From NCBI RefSeq assembly GCF_947623445.1, contig NC_135244.1, positions 23,622,860 through 23,686,859 on the forward strand: 64,000 bases of DNA, in the 5' to 3' direction. A program made the position numbers and the translations under genes. Shown here piece by piece: positions 36,463 to 48,767 of this stretch. Each line of letters opens with the position of its first letter. Positions within the stretch are counted from its first letter, which is position 1. Source of the DNA: Clavelina lepadiformis (Eukaryota; Chordata; Ascidiacea; Aplousobranchia; Clavelinidae). The notes below the pieces were generated by a model. The model saw only the letters and a program-made list of their open reading frames with translations, had not been told where the DNA came from and made no database searches.

Positions 36463-37314
36463 TTAATAAATTGAGTTACTTTCTCGATTTAACCAGGTTT
36501 TTACAACCGGAGGGGGCGCTAAAGCGAAACGAACTTTCGGATCGTTGTGAAGCTGAGGTTTGTCACAAGTTGGCGCTGGAGTAAAGTGCAGGTGCAAAAC
36601 TGCCAAACAGATTCAAAAGAAGTTCCATTCAGTAAAATTATGTCAGCTACATTTTCCCAAAAAAATAAACATAACATCTTAACAATATCTCGTGTTACGC
36701 GGTGACTGTAAAACCAGTCCGGGGCGCAATTAGTAACAAACCTGCTGCTCTAGAACAGGCATAACAGGAACGATGACGAAAGCCACTACTTGGTCTGTAA
36801 TGAGTCGATTGTGCCGGGGCGGACATTGGCCTCTGTTCAAAAAGAAATAAAAAACTTGTGAACACATAATTTTGAATTTTAACAATTTTACTGTATTTTA
36901 CAACAAGCTCAGTATCTTGCTGAAGCAATAAGCAACTACCCTCGGAATAAGAAAACTTTCTGTTCTGGATAAAGAGGATTTCGGTCTGTCACAGGCTGTA
37001 GCCGGGCGAAGAGGTTGCTGTTTTCTAAGAGCGATTTCTGAATTCGCCCGATCCGCTTCGTACACTCTCCACCTGACCTCCCGGCGAAGATCTTTGATTT
37101 CCTGTTGCAAGACAATGGACTTTGTTCTGTGATCTTTGTGAATCATCTCCAGCTGCAATTTCAGATTTGATGTCAAATTTTGATTGATTCTCCAGCTGTT
37201 TCTTTCTTGGTGTGACTTGGCAGACCTCTGTGCTCGACGTCGGTTTTGCGAAAGTTTGTTATTATCACCCATCTCATCATCAAAAGCAACGCTATGGCTT
37301 GAAATCACTTCCAA
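36463..37314 (-). CDS. Small coiled-coil protein, function unknown
   Basis: Three exons that join in phase: 37314-36940, 36832-36742, 36575-36463; 579 nt, 192 aa. Residues about 25-95 are basic and helical (LKLQLEMIHKDHRTKSIVLQ), likely a coiled coil. The rest is low-complexity, with the repeated pattern R-P-x-S/T-A (RPATACDRPKSSLSR, RPMSAPAQ) often seen in ciliary or sperm axoneme proteins; that functional hint is an inference. I do not recognise the family. Support for the exons is phase, splice sites and lack of stops. Exon 2 could instead read through to a stop at 36695. Confidence 0.6.
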
Positions 37315-39251
37315 ACTTCACAAATGAAGCTTTGGTTTAGCTAGGTCAACACATACAGATACTTCAACAGTTCTAGAGTGCTGTCATTTTAACAGAAATT
37401 TTAAACTGACCTGTTAGCAGAGTTATTAATGACTCGAGCGATTTTTTTAGAGACTCGGCTTGACTCTAGTCAGTTATTGTTGGTTACGTTTCAAGGTACA
37501 GGTAATACAAGCCGTCCTTTCTTCAATCCCAATACACTAAGTCTAACTTAAAACGATGTCTGTTTACGAATGCGTAGGCTAAGGGCAGCAAAGCAAAAGA
37601 AACTTTTAAAAATTCTTAACGTTTCTTGTTGGCAGAAACGTTTTCTTTTTTGCTTTATTTATAAGGTTGGTTCCAAGATCATGAGTTATATCAATTGGCT
37701 CGAGTCTTATTTACCAAAAGATTTCACTTGACTTGACGGGCGGCTCGAGTTTGATGACTTTATTGTAACTTTGCTTGTTAGCGGATTACTCGGCCCTATA
37801 ACTATATAGGCCTAGTCTCAAAGGAGTTGTGACAACGTCAATCGCTACAGTCACTGGCCAGTAATTTTCTTGCTTCGTTTTCTTTTAAATCTTTCTCCAC
37901 GAACAAAGCAGAAAACTTCAAGATAACCAGTTCTTAATATTATGCAAGCACTGTAACAATGAAGCGCTTCCATTGTTCACTTTACAGCTCGCATAGACCA
38001 GTGGGACATATGTAACTAACAGGTGATGATGACTCTGAAAGGTTTGTGCTGTTATACACACACCAGTAAAAACTCGGATTCAGATCTTAACAATAGGCGT
38101 TAATGTTTACATTGACTTAAAAGCATCAACGAAGTCATCTTGCTATTATACCAAAGTCTATTTACACCTTACGAAAAGCGAGAAGCAAGCATACGCCTTT
38201 ACAAGTAGGGCTGAATGACTATCTTGCGTAAATAGAAAATAAGTTGCTAAATTTTTTGTCAACTTGCTTTTACATGAATTCAACATCTTCATGAAAATCG
38301 TATAAACTTACCGCATTGAAAACTATTTGACCTAACTACATGTTCTTAAGGTTACGCTTCGAGTTATTATGTATAATGCTCGTTTTTGTCGAGTTATGGC
38401 GTCATTAAATCCAAGTAAAACTTGGGGTGAGCCTCGTAAAAGGGCCTTCGTTGTTTGGCCATCATACGCCTTCGTCTGATCACAGCAGGTATAAATATAA
38501 TTCGCCCATTAATCCAAGTAAAGCAAACAGTTGTTATACCACCAGGGCAAGCCTTTTACGGCTGTGTGATTGGCGTACCTTGCTTTGTGATGTTTTCTTT
38601 ATCTTCGTTTATTAAATAATTTTTTTTTAATTTAAAACTATTGCTTAGCAATTAAACTTCTTTCTTCTAACGTAGCCTACTTGTTTAGCTTTTTACAATT
38701 TGAACCTGGATTTGTTTGCTTTCTTTTCGTGGGCATGTTTAATTGGTTTGTGACTTCACGTGTAGGCTACAGTACAAAACACAAATTAAGTTATAACATT
38801 TGCATGAGAACATTTTATTTGAAATGGTCCGCTGTTAGACTACATTCGAGACCAAACTTTTTAGGCTATTTGATTTGAACTACTTGACAAACTCAATGCT
38901 TAAGATTTTAACATTTTAGGCATGAATCTTTTGCGTGCAGTTCAAATTTTTTTCACTTTCATTAAGGTAGAACTAGAAAACCGAAAAATAAAATTGTTTG
39001 CAATGGTTTCCACAAATGGACAGAAGTACTGAAGCGGAACTAGCACGTGATCTTTGTCAATAAACATCAAAACATTCTCATTGGCACAGCTGAGTGAGGC
39101 ATTAAGCTATGCTGCAGGCTAAAGAACTGGTTAGGCCTAAGCTTAACAAAAACCTCTAAAAACGGCGCTGATTTGCATGGTGTACGTAAAATAGTTACAA
39201 GAAATTTTTTGGTTTGTCGTTTTGCATGCATATTCTTTTATTTTGCAAGCC
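37315..39251. other. Head-to-head intergenic region (coiled-coil / TBC1D24-like)
   Basis: About 1.9 kb. Around 38405-38565 the words aatccaagtaaa (twice) and an inverted pair cgtaaaaggg/ccttttacg occur, a possible hairpin or decayed repeat. The 3' end (ttcttttattttgcaag, 39233-39249) looks like a 5' UTR splice acceptor directly before ATG 39252. No gene was found. Confidence 0.5.
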
Positions 39252-41072
39252 ATGCATCAATCCGGCGCCGGTGATAATGTCACGCCCTTTTCGGGGTTTA
39301 CCGATTTGAATCAGTTATCGCAAGTTTTGAAAGGAGCAACAAGACCAGCATCACCTACAACTGTCAGCAATATTATCGAGCTTCCTCTAAGTCAAAACAA
39401 AAAAGCGCTGAAATCTTACCTAAGGGAAAAGCTTTTTCCGGTGAACCATGACATCAGGACAGTGTTGTATAAAACACTTGCAAAAAGAATTGAATGCAAC
39501 GAAAGCATGTTTGGCAGTCAACTGTACAACGACTTTATCAGGGAAACCTTTCCGGACACTTCCAGCCAATATTCTGAAATTCCTTTGCCTAACATTGTTG
39601 ATGCTGCTGAACTTACATATTTTTATTTAAACGATGAAGGGATTCAAACGCTTCACAAGATATTGGCTTGCATTGCACTCCATTTTCCTCAAGTTAGTTA
39701 CAGCCCAGTTCTTGGTATTGCTGTTGCATTGTTTCTTCATTATGACGATGACCCAGCTCAAGTTTTCTCACATGCTTGCAGACTTATCTTTGCCAGCTCC
39801 AAGCAAGCACACTATCTCGACATCTCCAAACTTGAAACAGATGCATCTGCTGTTTTGTTGAAGGATTTAAGTCAACGTTATACATCATCGTCGCATAAAA
39901 GTTTACTTAGTTTGACGTCTGATCCTTTAACTGTGTACAGAGAGTGGATACGATGTCTTTTTCATGGCCTTCCATTCACTTACATTGTTGTACTTTTCGA
40001 CATGTATCTTCTGGAAGGCTATAAGTCTTTATACCGAGTGTCACTTGCCATTCTGAAGTTCTACAGAAAAATGGGTGTATCCAGTTCAACTGACATTGTG
40101 AATGCTGTCTTCCAGTTTGTTGAAGGCATAGAGTCAAGGATAAATGTCAATTTACTCTTCCGCAAAGCTTTCGGGTTTAAAATGCCTCCGAGCAAAGATG
40201 TGAAAAAACTGCATCGAAGAATTCAGAGCAATTTGTCACAGAACCCAGTCAATACAACGGAACTGAAACATTATCGGAATCCGTGGACTTACTTGTCACT
40301 CGTCCGGGATGTTCAGTCAGATATTGTCAACGAGACTCTCTTATCCACCTTATACTGTCATATACCCGAACAGTTTGCATTATACAAACCCAAAGTAGTA
40401 TTTTCTACCAACGTAAACGGTTACAGTCTTCAAGCTCTATATTCATACAGCGGCGAAATGGAACCGACCATTCTACTGATCAAGACAACCGGTGATGAAG
40501 TGTTGGGAGCATATTTGTCATCTCCATTGAAAGAGAGAAGAGAAACAAGTGGCTATTTCGGTACCGGTGAAACTTTCATCTTCTCGCTTCAGCCAGAAGC
40601 ACAAATTTATGCGTGGGTGGAAGTTGCTCCAAAGAAAGGAGATCCTGGAAGAGATCATCAGAAGAATTTTAAAGTCCTTCCTCCTGTGAAGCCACCAATA
40701 AAAAGTGGAAAGGGAATAACGTTACCTCCGATTCGCTACGAAGTTTCATTAACTCCAAACACACCCCAGCCACGACCTGTGAGTGAAAGTGTGTCATTGC
40801 CTCCGTTGGTTGGCGTCTCATGCAGCCCATCCTCGCAAAGCAGCCTCAAGTATTCGGAACTGGAAAATGACAATGAAAAACGCAACATGTTTATCATGGC
40901 CAGTGAAACTGGTCTAGCAATTGGTGGTGGGGGTGGTTATGGATTGTTTGTCGACGCTTCACTGCGCAACGGACAATCTCAGCGCTGTGCGACTTTTGCC
41001 AACCAGCCTCTTGTACCACATGAAGTGTTCGTCTGTTCTGTTGTTGAAGTGTTAGTTTTTGTAAAAGAATAG
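39252..41072 (+). CDS. TBC1D24: TBC1D24-like TBC + TLDc domain protein
   Basis: One coding exon, 606 aa from ATG 39252; an in-frame ATG at 39222 lies inside a likely intron end. The N-terminal ~330 residues match the atypical Rab-GAP (TBC) domain of TBC1D24, with YREWIRCLFHGLPFTY and FDMYLLEGYKSLYRVSLAIL. A TLDc domain follows (LLIKTTGDEVLGAYLSSPL; end motif GLFVDASLRNGQSQRCATF). The TLDc is split by a Pro/Ser-rich insert of about 100 residues (KVLPPVKPPIKSG onward), longer than in vertebrate TBC1D24. In vertebrates the protein regulates synaptic vesicle traffic and oxidative-stress resistance, binding phosphoinositides and ARF6. Lack of coding introns, when most neighbours have several, is notable. 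Confidence 0.9.
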   Translation: MHQSGAGDNVTPFSGFTDLNQLSQVLKGATRPASPTTVSNIIELPLSQNKKALKSYLREKLFPVNHDIRTVLYKTLAKRIECNESMFGSQLYNDFIRETFPDTSSQYSEIPLPNIVDAAELTYFYLNDEGIQTLHKILACIALHFPQVSYSPVLGIAVALFLHYDDDPAQVFSHACRLIFASSKQAHYLDISKLETDASAVLLKDLSQRYTSSSHKSLLSLTSDPLTVYREWIRCLFHGLPFTYIVVLFDMYLLEGYKSLYRVSLAILKFYRKMGVSSSTDIVNAVFQFVEGIESRINVNLLFRKAFGFKMPPSKDVKKLHRRIQSNLSQNPVNTTELKHYRNPWTYLSLVRDVQSDIVNETLLSTLYCHIPEQFALYKPKVVFSTNVNGYSLQALYSYSGEMEPTILLIKTTGDEVLGAYLSSPLKERRETSGYFGTGETFIFSLQPEAQIYAWVEVAPKKGDPGRDHQKNFKVLPPVKPPIKSGKGITLPPIRYEVSLTPNTPQPRPVSESVSLPPLVGVSCSPSSQSSLKYSELENDNEKRNMFIMASETGLAIGGGGGYGLFVDASLRNGQSQRCATFANQPLVPHEVFVCSVVEVLVFVKE

Positions 41073-41603
41073 ATGCGTTCAAATTTACAACCTTTTGTCA
41101 TTCCTCTTTAATAAGCTCTTGCCATTGTTCAATATAAACTCAGCGTTGTGTTTTAGTTTAATGCACATTTCACTGTGTCTATTTAAAATTTGTTTGCAAT
41201 ATGAAGCCAAGTTGTAGCCTTGACTGTATTTCTGTGCATATAGCAGTGTCAAGCATTTTAATTCTTTATTGTAAGATGTGTATATTTTTATTGCTGTCAT
41301 ATGAAGACTGACCTCACATATGCTTCCGTTTTACATAAAAGTTGCAAATCAACCATAGATATTTATTTAACTGCTGTTAACATTTATTCAATTGTTGCAA
41401 TCCAGCTGTAAATTTATGCTTGATATATTCATGTTAGATAGAACACATGTCTGTTGTAGCCTGGTGTAAGTCACATTTGCTGTTTTAATTACATTGATGT
41501 AACCGTGTGTGTTGGTGTTGGCAGAGAAAATGGTAGATTTAGGACAGATCGGTCTTGAACTAGCAAAAAAGATAAGCAGTTGTGTTAAAGTAAAATTGTA
41601 TTG

Positions 41604-43635
41604 TCAAGTCCATGGCAGAAAATTGACATGCAGAATGATTCCCAAACAAATGTAACTTGCGCAGTATAAAAATAAGAATTTAGAAACCCGCGTCAGCTTA
41701 AACCAGACAAGGATCAAAGTCGCTTTGGTGAGATCAGTCTTAGCTAAGTCTCTGTGAAAATAAGAAGCAATCACCCAACTTGGGAGGGGGGTGCTAGAAA
41801 AAACTAATCTTGTAAGCACCTCAATGTGCATAAACAAGGCAGCAAAAATGCACAAGAATGACAAATGCACCATAGAGCAGAACAAGTTATGATTGAGATA
41901 CTTCAAACTATGATTGAGCTTTTTGCTTAAGTTTGCAACAGGCAAGCCAAGACACAACAGCTCATGTTTTCTGAAATAAAAATATTTACAAGCTGCGTAA
42001 GCACAGATAACAAGAGCAGGGCTTGCAAGTACAAAATTGGGCAGCTTGCGCACTTTGTAATACGCAAACAGCCCAAGACCCCAGTTCTCTTTTTGTATGT
42101 GGTCGTATACTAGCGGCCAGGTATTGCAACACCAGTGAGGCAGCAAGCTGCAATCAGGGCTGCTGTTCCAACCTACATGACCGCCATTGCAGAACTTAAC
42201 ATAGCCGTAAAAATTAAATGCGGCAAATGGAATAAACAAAGTTACACAAAGGTGCACACACTGGAGCGTCCACACAAGAAACGCCTTCAAATTGTTTTGC
42301 TGTAGAATACAGGAGAAGTGATAATAGAAAATGAAACCAGCATTGACAGTGCCGTTAGACCTGGTGGCTGCAGCGAGCAAAAACCAAAAAACGGACTTGA
42401 AAGATTGAAATGTTCGGTCCTGATTAGCAGAACGCAGAGCTCTTAAACCTTTAAACACTGAAAAAACAAGTTGAATTTTACAATAAAGAAATTTACACAG
42501 TTTTTAGAAACACTACTAAGCTATATGCAGTTAAATGCTTAAAATGTCTAAGTTTTCATGCGACAACATCAAATATTGACTAAAAATGACAATGACTGCA
42601 ACTTTATACTGTAGATAATTGTTGATAATTACAAACCGAAGAAAGAAAACATAGATTCAGTGTAGCAGCTGCTGAAGAAGATCGATGCAGGGTTGAATGA
42701 AAACACAACAGAGACCAAGAAAGCGAAATTTGCATCCTCAAACACTAGAATGGTGAGATTGTGCAAAGCAATAACAGCAGCTGAAATTTAAGAAGCTAAG
42801 TAGTAGTAGTAGCGTCATGTTATTTCAAGTTGTCAGTGACATACCTGTAAAAAAGAAAAGATTTAAAATCGATCCAGCCATGAGGCAGCAGGTATGCATA
42901 GTGAGGCATGGAAATATAGTTCCCAATATCAAAGCAAAGCAATGGACGGAAAGTGGAAACATAGGGAAGAAGGCAAAACTATTTTCTCTGACATACCTGA
43001 CCAAATAATACAACAAAGAACACATGAGTATGTGCTGTGGGAAAAAACTATCGTAGATCGACGGTGAGTAAAAATTTATCGCTATGGCTTAAAACAGACA
43101 AATGGTAGTTTAAGCAGAAGCCACTTTACCCGTGCTCAGCAACATGTATCATGTATTTAGCGTCCCATTTCAGAAATCCATCAAACACCAGTCGAAGCAA
43201 AGCATCAAAGGAGTTGGAAGGAGCGCTTATCTCTGGTTTAAATGCATCAGCATTGTGGTCAGGAAGCACGTTTGAAATCATCTGAAATGATGAAGTGTTA
43301 AGTTTGTTTATTTTTTGCCATTAACTGTGCGGAGTGAAAACTACGATGCAAACTATTACAGCACAATAAATCACGTACTCAGTTTTTTAGCATACTTCTG
43401 TAACAATAAACAAATAGCATACATTCCAATGTACTTCTTGGATTTTAGATGGAGATTTTTGCACAACAACTATTGTGTTAAACGGCTGTCAATATTGCAA
43501 TTTGTATGATATTATTTCAAGAAACATACAGTACAACATGCAATACAGTACCTGTAGAATAAATACAATGCTCCTTGAAACCAGTGAAATGCAAACAACA
43601 TGTTCCCGTTTCACCAAGAAATCTTTTTTCTGCAT
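41604..43635 (-). CDS. PIGV: GPI mannosyltransferase 2 (PIG-V)
   Basis: Five exons: 43635-43552, 43281-43130, 42996-42845, 42780-42637, 42457-41604; 1386 nt, 461 aa. PIG-V adds the second mannose to the glycosylphosphatidylinositol anchor in the ER membrane. Family marks, in order: VLPDHNADAF and KWDAKYMIHVAEHG (lumenal loop with the WDA acidic residue), SFAFFPMFPL, FSFNPASIFFSSCYTESMF, LAAATRSNG, and near the end YYKVRKLPNFVLASP. The protein is hydrophobic throughout, with many membrane helices. Each splice join keeps phase and restores the family sequence. The start lies 440 bp from the divergent BLVRB-like gene A, so the two may share a promoter. Confidence 0.92.
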
Positions 43636-44074
43636 TTTTCTCTAGGAACTGAAGTGAGATTAATCATTGACAGCTGAAATCATGAGCCTGAAAAACAAAA
43701 AAGACAGATAACATAAACACAGCCATAAGCAACAAGCACAACACACTCAGGAAGCAGCAGACTACTATGCAAGCTATGACTTGCTGGACAGGCTCAGGGA
43801 GTTACTTGTGAAGTATTTTTGTCATTTGCAAGTTTACCCAGCCCAGTATTTTCTACCGACTTAACTGATGCTAAATTACTGAACTTGTGAAGTGTAAATA
43901 AAGGCAAAGCTCAGGGTATGTATTGCACAGACAGGAAGCTAAATAACAGACAGCATTAGCAAACATTTCAGACAACTACTTTGCATATCTTGCTTCTAAA
44001 TTCTCATAATAGAAAAAAATTAATAAGAAACATTTCTGTTGTAGGCAAATGTAGTGAGCGTAGGTCCAAATAAA
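43636..44074. other. Possible bidirectional promoter, PIG-V / BLVRB-like A
   Basis: Only 439 bp separate two divergent start codons. It is AT-rich with no motif I can name. Placement alone suggests a shared promoter region. Confidence 0.45.
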
Positions 44075-45369
44075 ATGAAACTGCTTATTATTGGAGCTAC
44101 TGGTCGCTGTGGGCTTGCTACAACCAAAAGAGCTCTTCAATGCGGAGGTAATGAGTAAACTTCTAAATAAACACATACCTATGGCATAAAGATTTCATCC
44201 AAATTTACAAAATATTGGCAAATTCATTTACACAACATCTCAATTCAGCCATTTCTGATATGCATGAACAGTTAATATTTACTCTGTTTAACAAGGAAAT
44301 TGTTTGGTATGTTGTTGCAGATTTTGATGTGACTGCATTTGTACGAACTTCATCAACCTTACCAGAACACACGACAAACAAAATAAAAGTTATTACCGGA
44401 GATATTTTGAATGCCGATGACATTTGTGATGCAATAAATGGTCAAGATGCAGTGATATCATGCTTGGGATCCAGGACCTTTGGTGAGATTTGTTGTTAGC
44501 GTGGACAGTAACTGGGGCAGTTTGCAAATAAAATTTATCTTTGGTTAATCAGGAATATCACACAAGTTTCTAAGTTCAAGGTTGTAGGTGCAACAACTCT
44601 CTATTCGATCGGAATGCAGAACATCGTAGCTGGTATGCGGAAACATGATGTTAGAGATCTCTATTTTATTGGTGGAAGTAAGGAAAACAGGACAGTTTTA
44701 AAATTCATAAGTTTTTAAACCTCAAAATACTGATTTTCAATAAAGTATAACCACAAGGCTTTTGTGGATGTTTACATTGACACATTATCTAAACAGGAAG
44801 GTTTTTTCTGCTTAACCTGATGATAAGCTTCTTCTTACAGTCATTTATATGCCCGGCTTCCCCAAGCCCCCTGAGCTGCCTCCGGTGACAGAGGATGTTG
44901 AGAGGATGATCTCATTCATCACTAATAGCAACGACATTGCTTGGGTTGGCTGTATGCCACCGGACATCTTGGACGGTGAATGCACCGAACATTACAAGGT
45001 TTGACGCCCACTTGTGGACTATTTACGAAACCATGAAGTGAAAAAAGAAATCACTTTCACGTACTTTTATTGATTGTGAACCATGTGATTGTGAACACAA
45101 CAATGTGATTGTGAACATTTGCATTGTGAACACAACAATGTGATTGTGAACATTTCTGAGAGCTGCAACATCCATTGTCAAGGTTAACAAACATAAAATC
45201 TCAAACATTTTGTAAATTTTTCTCGAAGGCTGCTGTCAACTCTCTGCCCGGTCCCGGTAAAGTTACTGCTGGGGACATTGCCGATTGGATGGTGTCATCC
45301 CTATCTGACCAAGCACAGCGAGAGAAGAACAAGCACAAACTGTTTGGAATTTCGAGCATGGATCTGTAG
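44075..45369 (+). CDS. BLVRB-like NAD(P)-binding protein A
   Basis: Exons 44075-44147, 44321-44482, 44588-44677, 44841-44998, 45229-45369; 624 nt, 207 aa. Resembles biliverdin reductase B/flavin reductase and related NmrA-like atypical SDRs: Rossmann motif GATGRCG at residues 8-14, VTAFVRT, GDILNADD, then [10 protein letters not shown]. The C-terminal VTAGDIADWMVSSL and HKLFGISSM are typical. Where BLVRB has the active-site His of MPPHIGD, this copy has MPPDILD. First of six tandem paralogues with identical intron positions. Its fourth intron holds a tandem repeat. Substrate unknown; a reductase role is inferred only from family. Confidence 0.88.
45072..45155. repeat. Tandem repeat in intron 4 of BLVRB-like A
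   Basis: About four degenerate copies of a roughly 20-bp unit, gtgattgtgaacacaacaat, alternating with gtgattgtgaacatttgcat. Confidence 0.85.
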
Positions 45370-45910
45370 ACATCATATGTACCTTGGAAAAGCACTTCAT
45401 CATTTACATTAAACTTGGGCAGTTATACTCGTAATATATTTCCAGCTGCTTATTTATACTATTGCATTCATCTGTTTGCTGGTTCGTGCACTGCCACAAC
45501 GATGCCTTGCTCATACAATTCATGTATTAATTGATTATTCTTATTATATGTCACTTATTACAAAAGCACTGAATGGTCTATCTTGTAATAATTTATACAT
45601 TGTCATGATTTACGTGCAAATACCATTTTTACCTTGTTTGATAGAATGTATAGATATGCAGTGATGGCTTGTGTGAATGACAAAATGTTGTCAATGCTGT
45701 TATCAGTATTGGCAGATTGCATTGTATAGTTCTAATCAGTGTTTGCAAATTTATGAAATACCTAGTACATGTTTTCTCGTTGTAAAGTATATACTGTAAT
45801 TGTCCCTGTGTTATATGACAAGTTATAAATAGTTGGGATATTTTCACAGTAATTCTAGTCGCAGTTACACCTTATACATGGAAAGCTTCTCTGTTATCTA
45901 GAAAGTTACG
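45370..45910. other. Intergenic spacer A-B
   Basis: 541 bp between the stop of gene A and the ATG of gene B. AT-rich; I see nothing else in it. Confidence 0.6.
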
Positions 45911-46969
45911 ATGCAGATTAGGTTGTTTGTGATTGGAGCCACTGGAGCCACTGGATTAGCAGTTCTTCTGAGGGCATTACGTCATGAAGGTAACTTTAGG
46001 TCACAATTGTATGAGGATGAGCAATCAAATAAATTAAATATATGCAAATGAAGCTTTGTAACGAACCAATTCCTCTGCGATTCCATAGACATCAAAGTGA
46101 CGGCATTTATCCGCGATGAATTGAAGTTGACTGAAGATATAAAAGGTAAAGTACAAGCTATCACGGGAGATATCACGGATGCTGAGTGCCTCATGAAGGC
46201 GATGAAGGACCATGATGCCGTTGTATCTTGTCTCGGCAATTCAGGCATTGGTAGGTGGCACAAATATATGAGATATTACGGGTGATGAAAATACTAATCA
46301 CAACTTTCTTCCAGGAAGTACAACGGTTTTCTCTGAAGGCACAGTGAACATAATCGAAGCCATGAGAGCAAATAATATCAAGTACTTGAACTTCTGTGGG
46401 GGAGGTACAATGATGGTGGCTGGACTACAGAGCTGATAATGATAATATCCCAGAAGCTGTAAAAATAAGTTCCAATTCTACCAAAAAGAGCTATTTCTAC
46501 TCAAAGCCTGACAAATGTTGCAGAATTACCTTAAAAAGCAGTCGTGTACTGTTTTTTGTTCAGCGTATTATTTGGGTCATCGTCGTTCCTTTTCACCTTT
46601 GAAGCTTGTCATGCCCGTGATCAATGACGTGGAAAAAATGCTGCAGTACGTCAAGAAAATAGATGACATCACCTGGGTTGCCACGATGCCACCATCCATA
46701 ACCGATGATGACTTCACAGGAGACTACAAGGTGGAAAAACTACCTTCGTCGAAGTGTTAATGGATTATTCTAAACTTTCCAGAAAAAGAAATCAAATTTA
46801 TTTCATCCAGGTTGAAGTTGATCGGATGCCCGGGCCAAATAAAGTGACAAAACACGACCTTGCTGATTGGTTGGTGATCTCAGTTACGGACCAATCAAAA
46901 ATGGAAGAATACAAACATCAATTTGTGGGAATATCGAGCATTCGACTTGCTGAGTGCATTTTGCTATGA
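45911..46969 (+). CDS. BLVRB-like NAD(P)-binding protein B
   Basis: Exons 45911-45989, 46089-46250, 46315-46404, 46564-46730, 46811-46969; 657 nt, 218 aa. Rossmann motif GATGATG; VTAFIRDELKL; GDITDAEC; HDAVVSCLG. Exon 4 is longer than in its siblings (167 bp against 158-161), giving an extra YYLGHRR stretch. The active-site His position is Ser (MPPSITD). The C-terminus HDLADWLVISVTDQ and HQFVGISSI agrees with the family. Same intron phases as gene A, so the copies arose by DNA duplication, not retroposition. Confidence 0.87.
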
Positions 46970-47488
46970 CTTAATAGCACTCATTCAACTTTCTGCATTA
47001 TGACATCACAAGATGAATGTTCATAAAAACTAACCCATCGTATGTATGAAACGTTACTCCACCAATATGTGGGTTTAACCTGTGTTTTATTCTCGTGTCA
47101 TGTTTCTACACAGAAAGTTCAGTCCCATAGAAATAACAGAATAACCAGTGACAAAAACCTCATAATGCTGTGTGGCCTAACATTCCTGTTTATCGACTTC
47201 ATCGTTCAAACATGTCATGTTACTGGCCTCTGGCTTTGTAGGTGCTTCCCCTTCAATGCTTGCTTGAGGGTATGTTTTTGTTACGCTCTAATGATCAGCA
47301 TTTTGCTGTTGCTTCCCACACACTAACACACAATCATGAAAAATACAGGGTATGAAGTTAGCTGAAGCCTTGCGTCCGTCTGTAAAAAACTGCTTTTGTT
47401 TATTGATATTGTGCAATTCCTTATATGGAATCGTGCTTTATGTGCAATTAAACTTAATGTTTTGCAGCGATATTGTAAGTAAGTGAAA
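46970..47488. other. Intergenic spacer B-C
   Basis: 519 bp. The short plus-strand ORF at 47042-47326 has no family resemblance. I see nothing else. Confidence 0.6.
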
Positions 47489-48476
47489 ATGAAAACTAGG
47501 TTGCTTGTACTTGGTGGGAATGGAATGATTGGACTTGCCGTGCTGGAGAGAGCGTTAATGAAACAAGGTGAGTAAACACCACATAAGAACAAGCTTGTTA
47601 ATATTTCACAGTTTTGGAAATTCAATTTCAAAAATTTTGTAGATATTGAAGTGACAGCGTTTGTACGAACACCGTCAAAAATACCAGAAGAAATCAGAGA
47701 AAAGATAAAAGTGGTGACAGGCGACATTTTGAACCCCGAAAACGTGGCAGACGCAATGAGAGAGCAGGACGTAGTTATCTCATGCATGGGGCAGTGACGA
47801 GACTTCAGTTCGTTATCTCGTAGACTAGTTTTAAATCAATCAATAACGTTAACAAAAATCTACGACGCTTGACCAGCTTTAACAACACATCCTGCCCTTA
47901 TTGTGCACAGGACGTACCACAATCTTTTCACAAGGGATCAAGAATACAGTCGAAGGAATGAGAAAGCACAATGTGAAGTACCTGCAATTTGCTGGCATTG
48001 GTAACATTGCATTTCACCTTTTTATAAACTTTTAGGATAAAACTTCCATCTCTGAATTTATTCCTGCAGCTGCACTCATGCCGAGTGCATTTAAATTCCC
48101 AAAGTTTTTGGTTCCTATTGCTTATGATGCTGAAGATATGATGAACTATTTGAAAACAGTTGATGACATCATTTGGGTCGGGGTGATGGCACCGAATGTT
48201 TCGCATCAAGAGTTCACAGGAAGCTGCAAGGTTCGTATCACAACGGAGTCTTTGCGTCAAAAGATGACTTTTATGAGAAGTTCAAATCAAGTTTCGATAA
48301 AATTCAATTTCATTCAGGTCGAAGAGAACAAACTTCCAGGACCAAGTAACGTTACAAAATATGACATGGCCGAATGGATGGTAACTTCAATCACAGACGA
48401 AGCAGTGATGGAGGAGCACAAGCACAAGTTCCTCGGAATATCGAGCATGTCCACTAGTAGATGTGTCTTACAGTGA
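47489..48476 (+). pseudogene. BLVRB-like gene C with an in-frame TGA
   Basis: Exons 47489-47567, 47643-47807, 47911-48000, 48070-48230, 48318-48476. Each exon length (79, 165, 90, 161, 159) equals that of gene D. In exon 2 the sequence after SCMG is Q, then TGA (47795-47797), then RDF; the aligned gene D reads SCIGKRKDL, so the stop replaces a Lys/Arg codon. The exon's 3' donor (A|GTTCGT) is also weak. The remaining exons are intact: GGNGMIG, VTAFVRTPSKIP, ending HKFLGISSM. It may be a recently dead copy, a null allele, or a base-call error; read depth or transcripts would decide. The His position of BLVRB is Asn here (MAPNVSH). Confidence 0.7.
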
Positions 48477-48767
48477 CCAGCAAATTTATCTTCCGAACCA
48501 AATCATTTGTAGAAACCTTGTAATACCACAAAATTTTGCTTTATTATGAGCAATCATTGCCAGGAAAAAGTTTTTTAACCTCCTTGTGTTCTAGACCATT
48601 CTCAGGCACCTAAAGCTCCATTTTACCTACAATAATTTTCATTTGCATATTTACCTACATCTGTGAAATACTGAGTGTTGTTACATAACTTTAACAGCCT
48701 GTTAATAGCATAGTAATAACTTTACGAGGTTGTAAGTAGTGTAAATACATACAACTTGACTGGGAAT

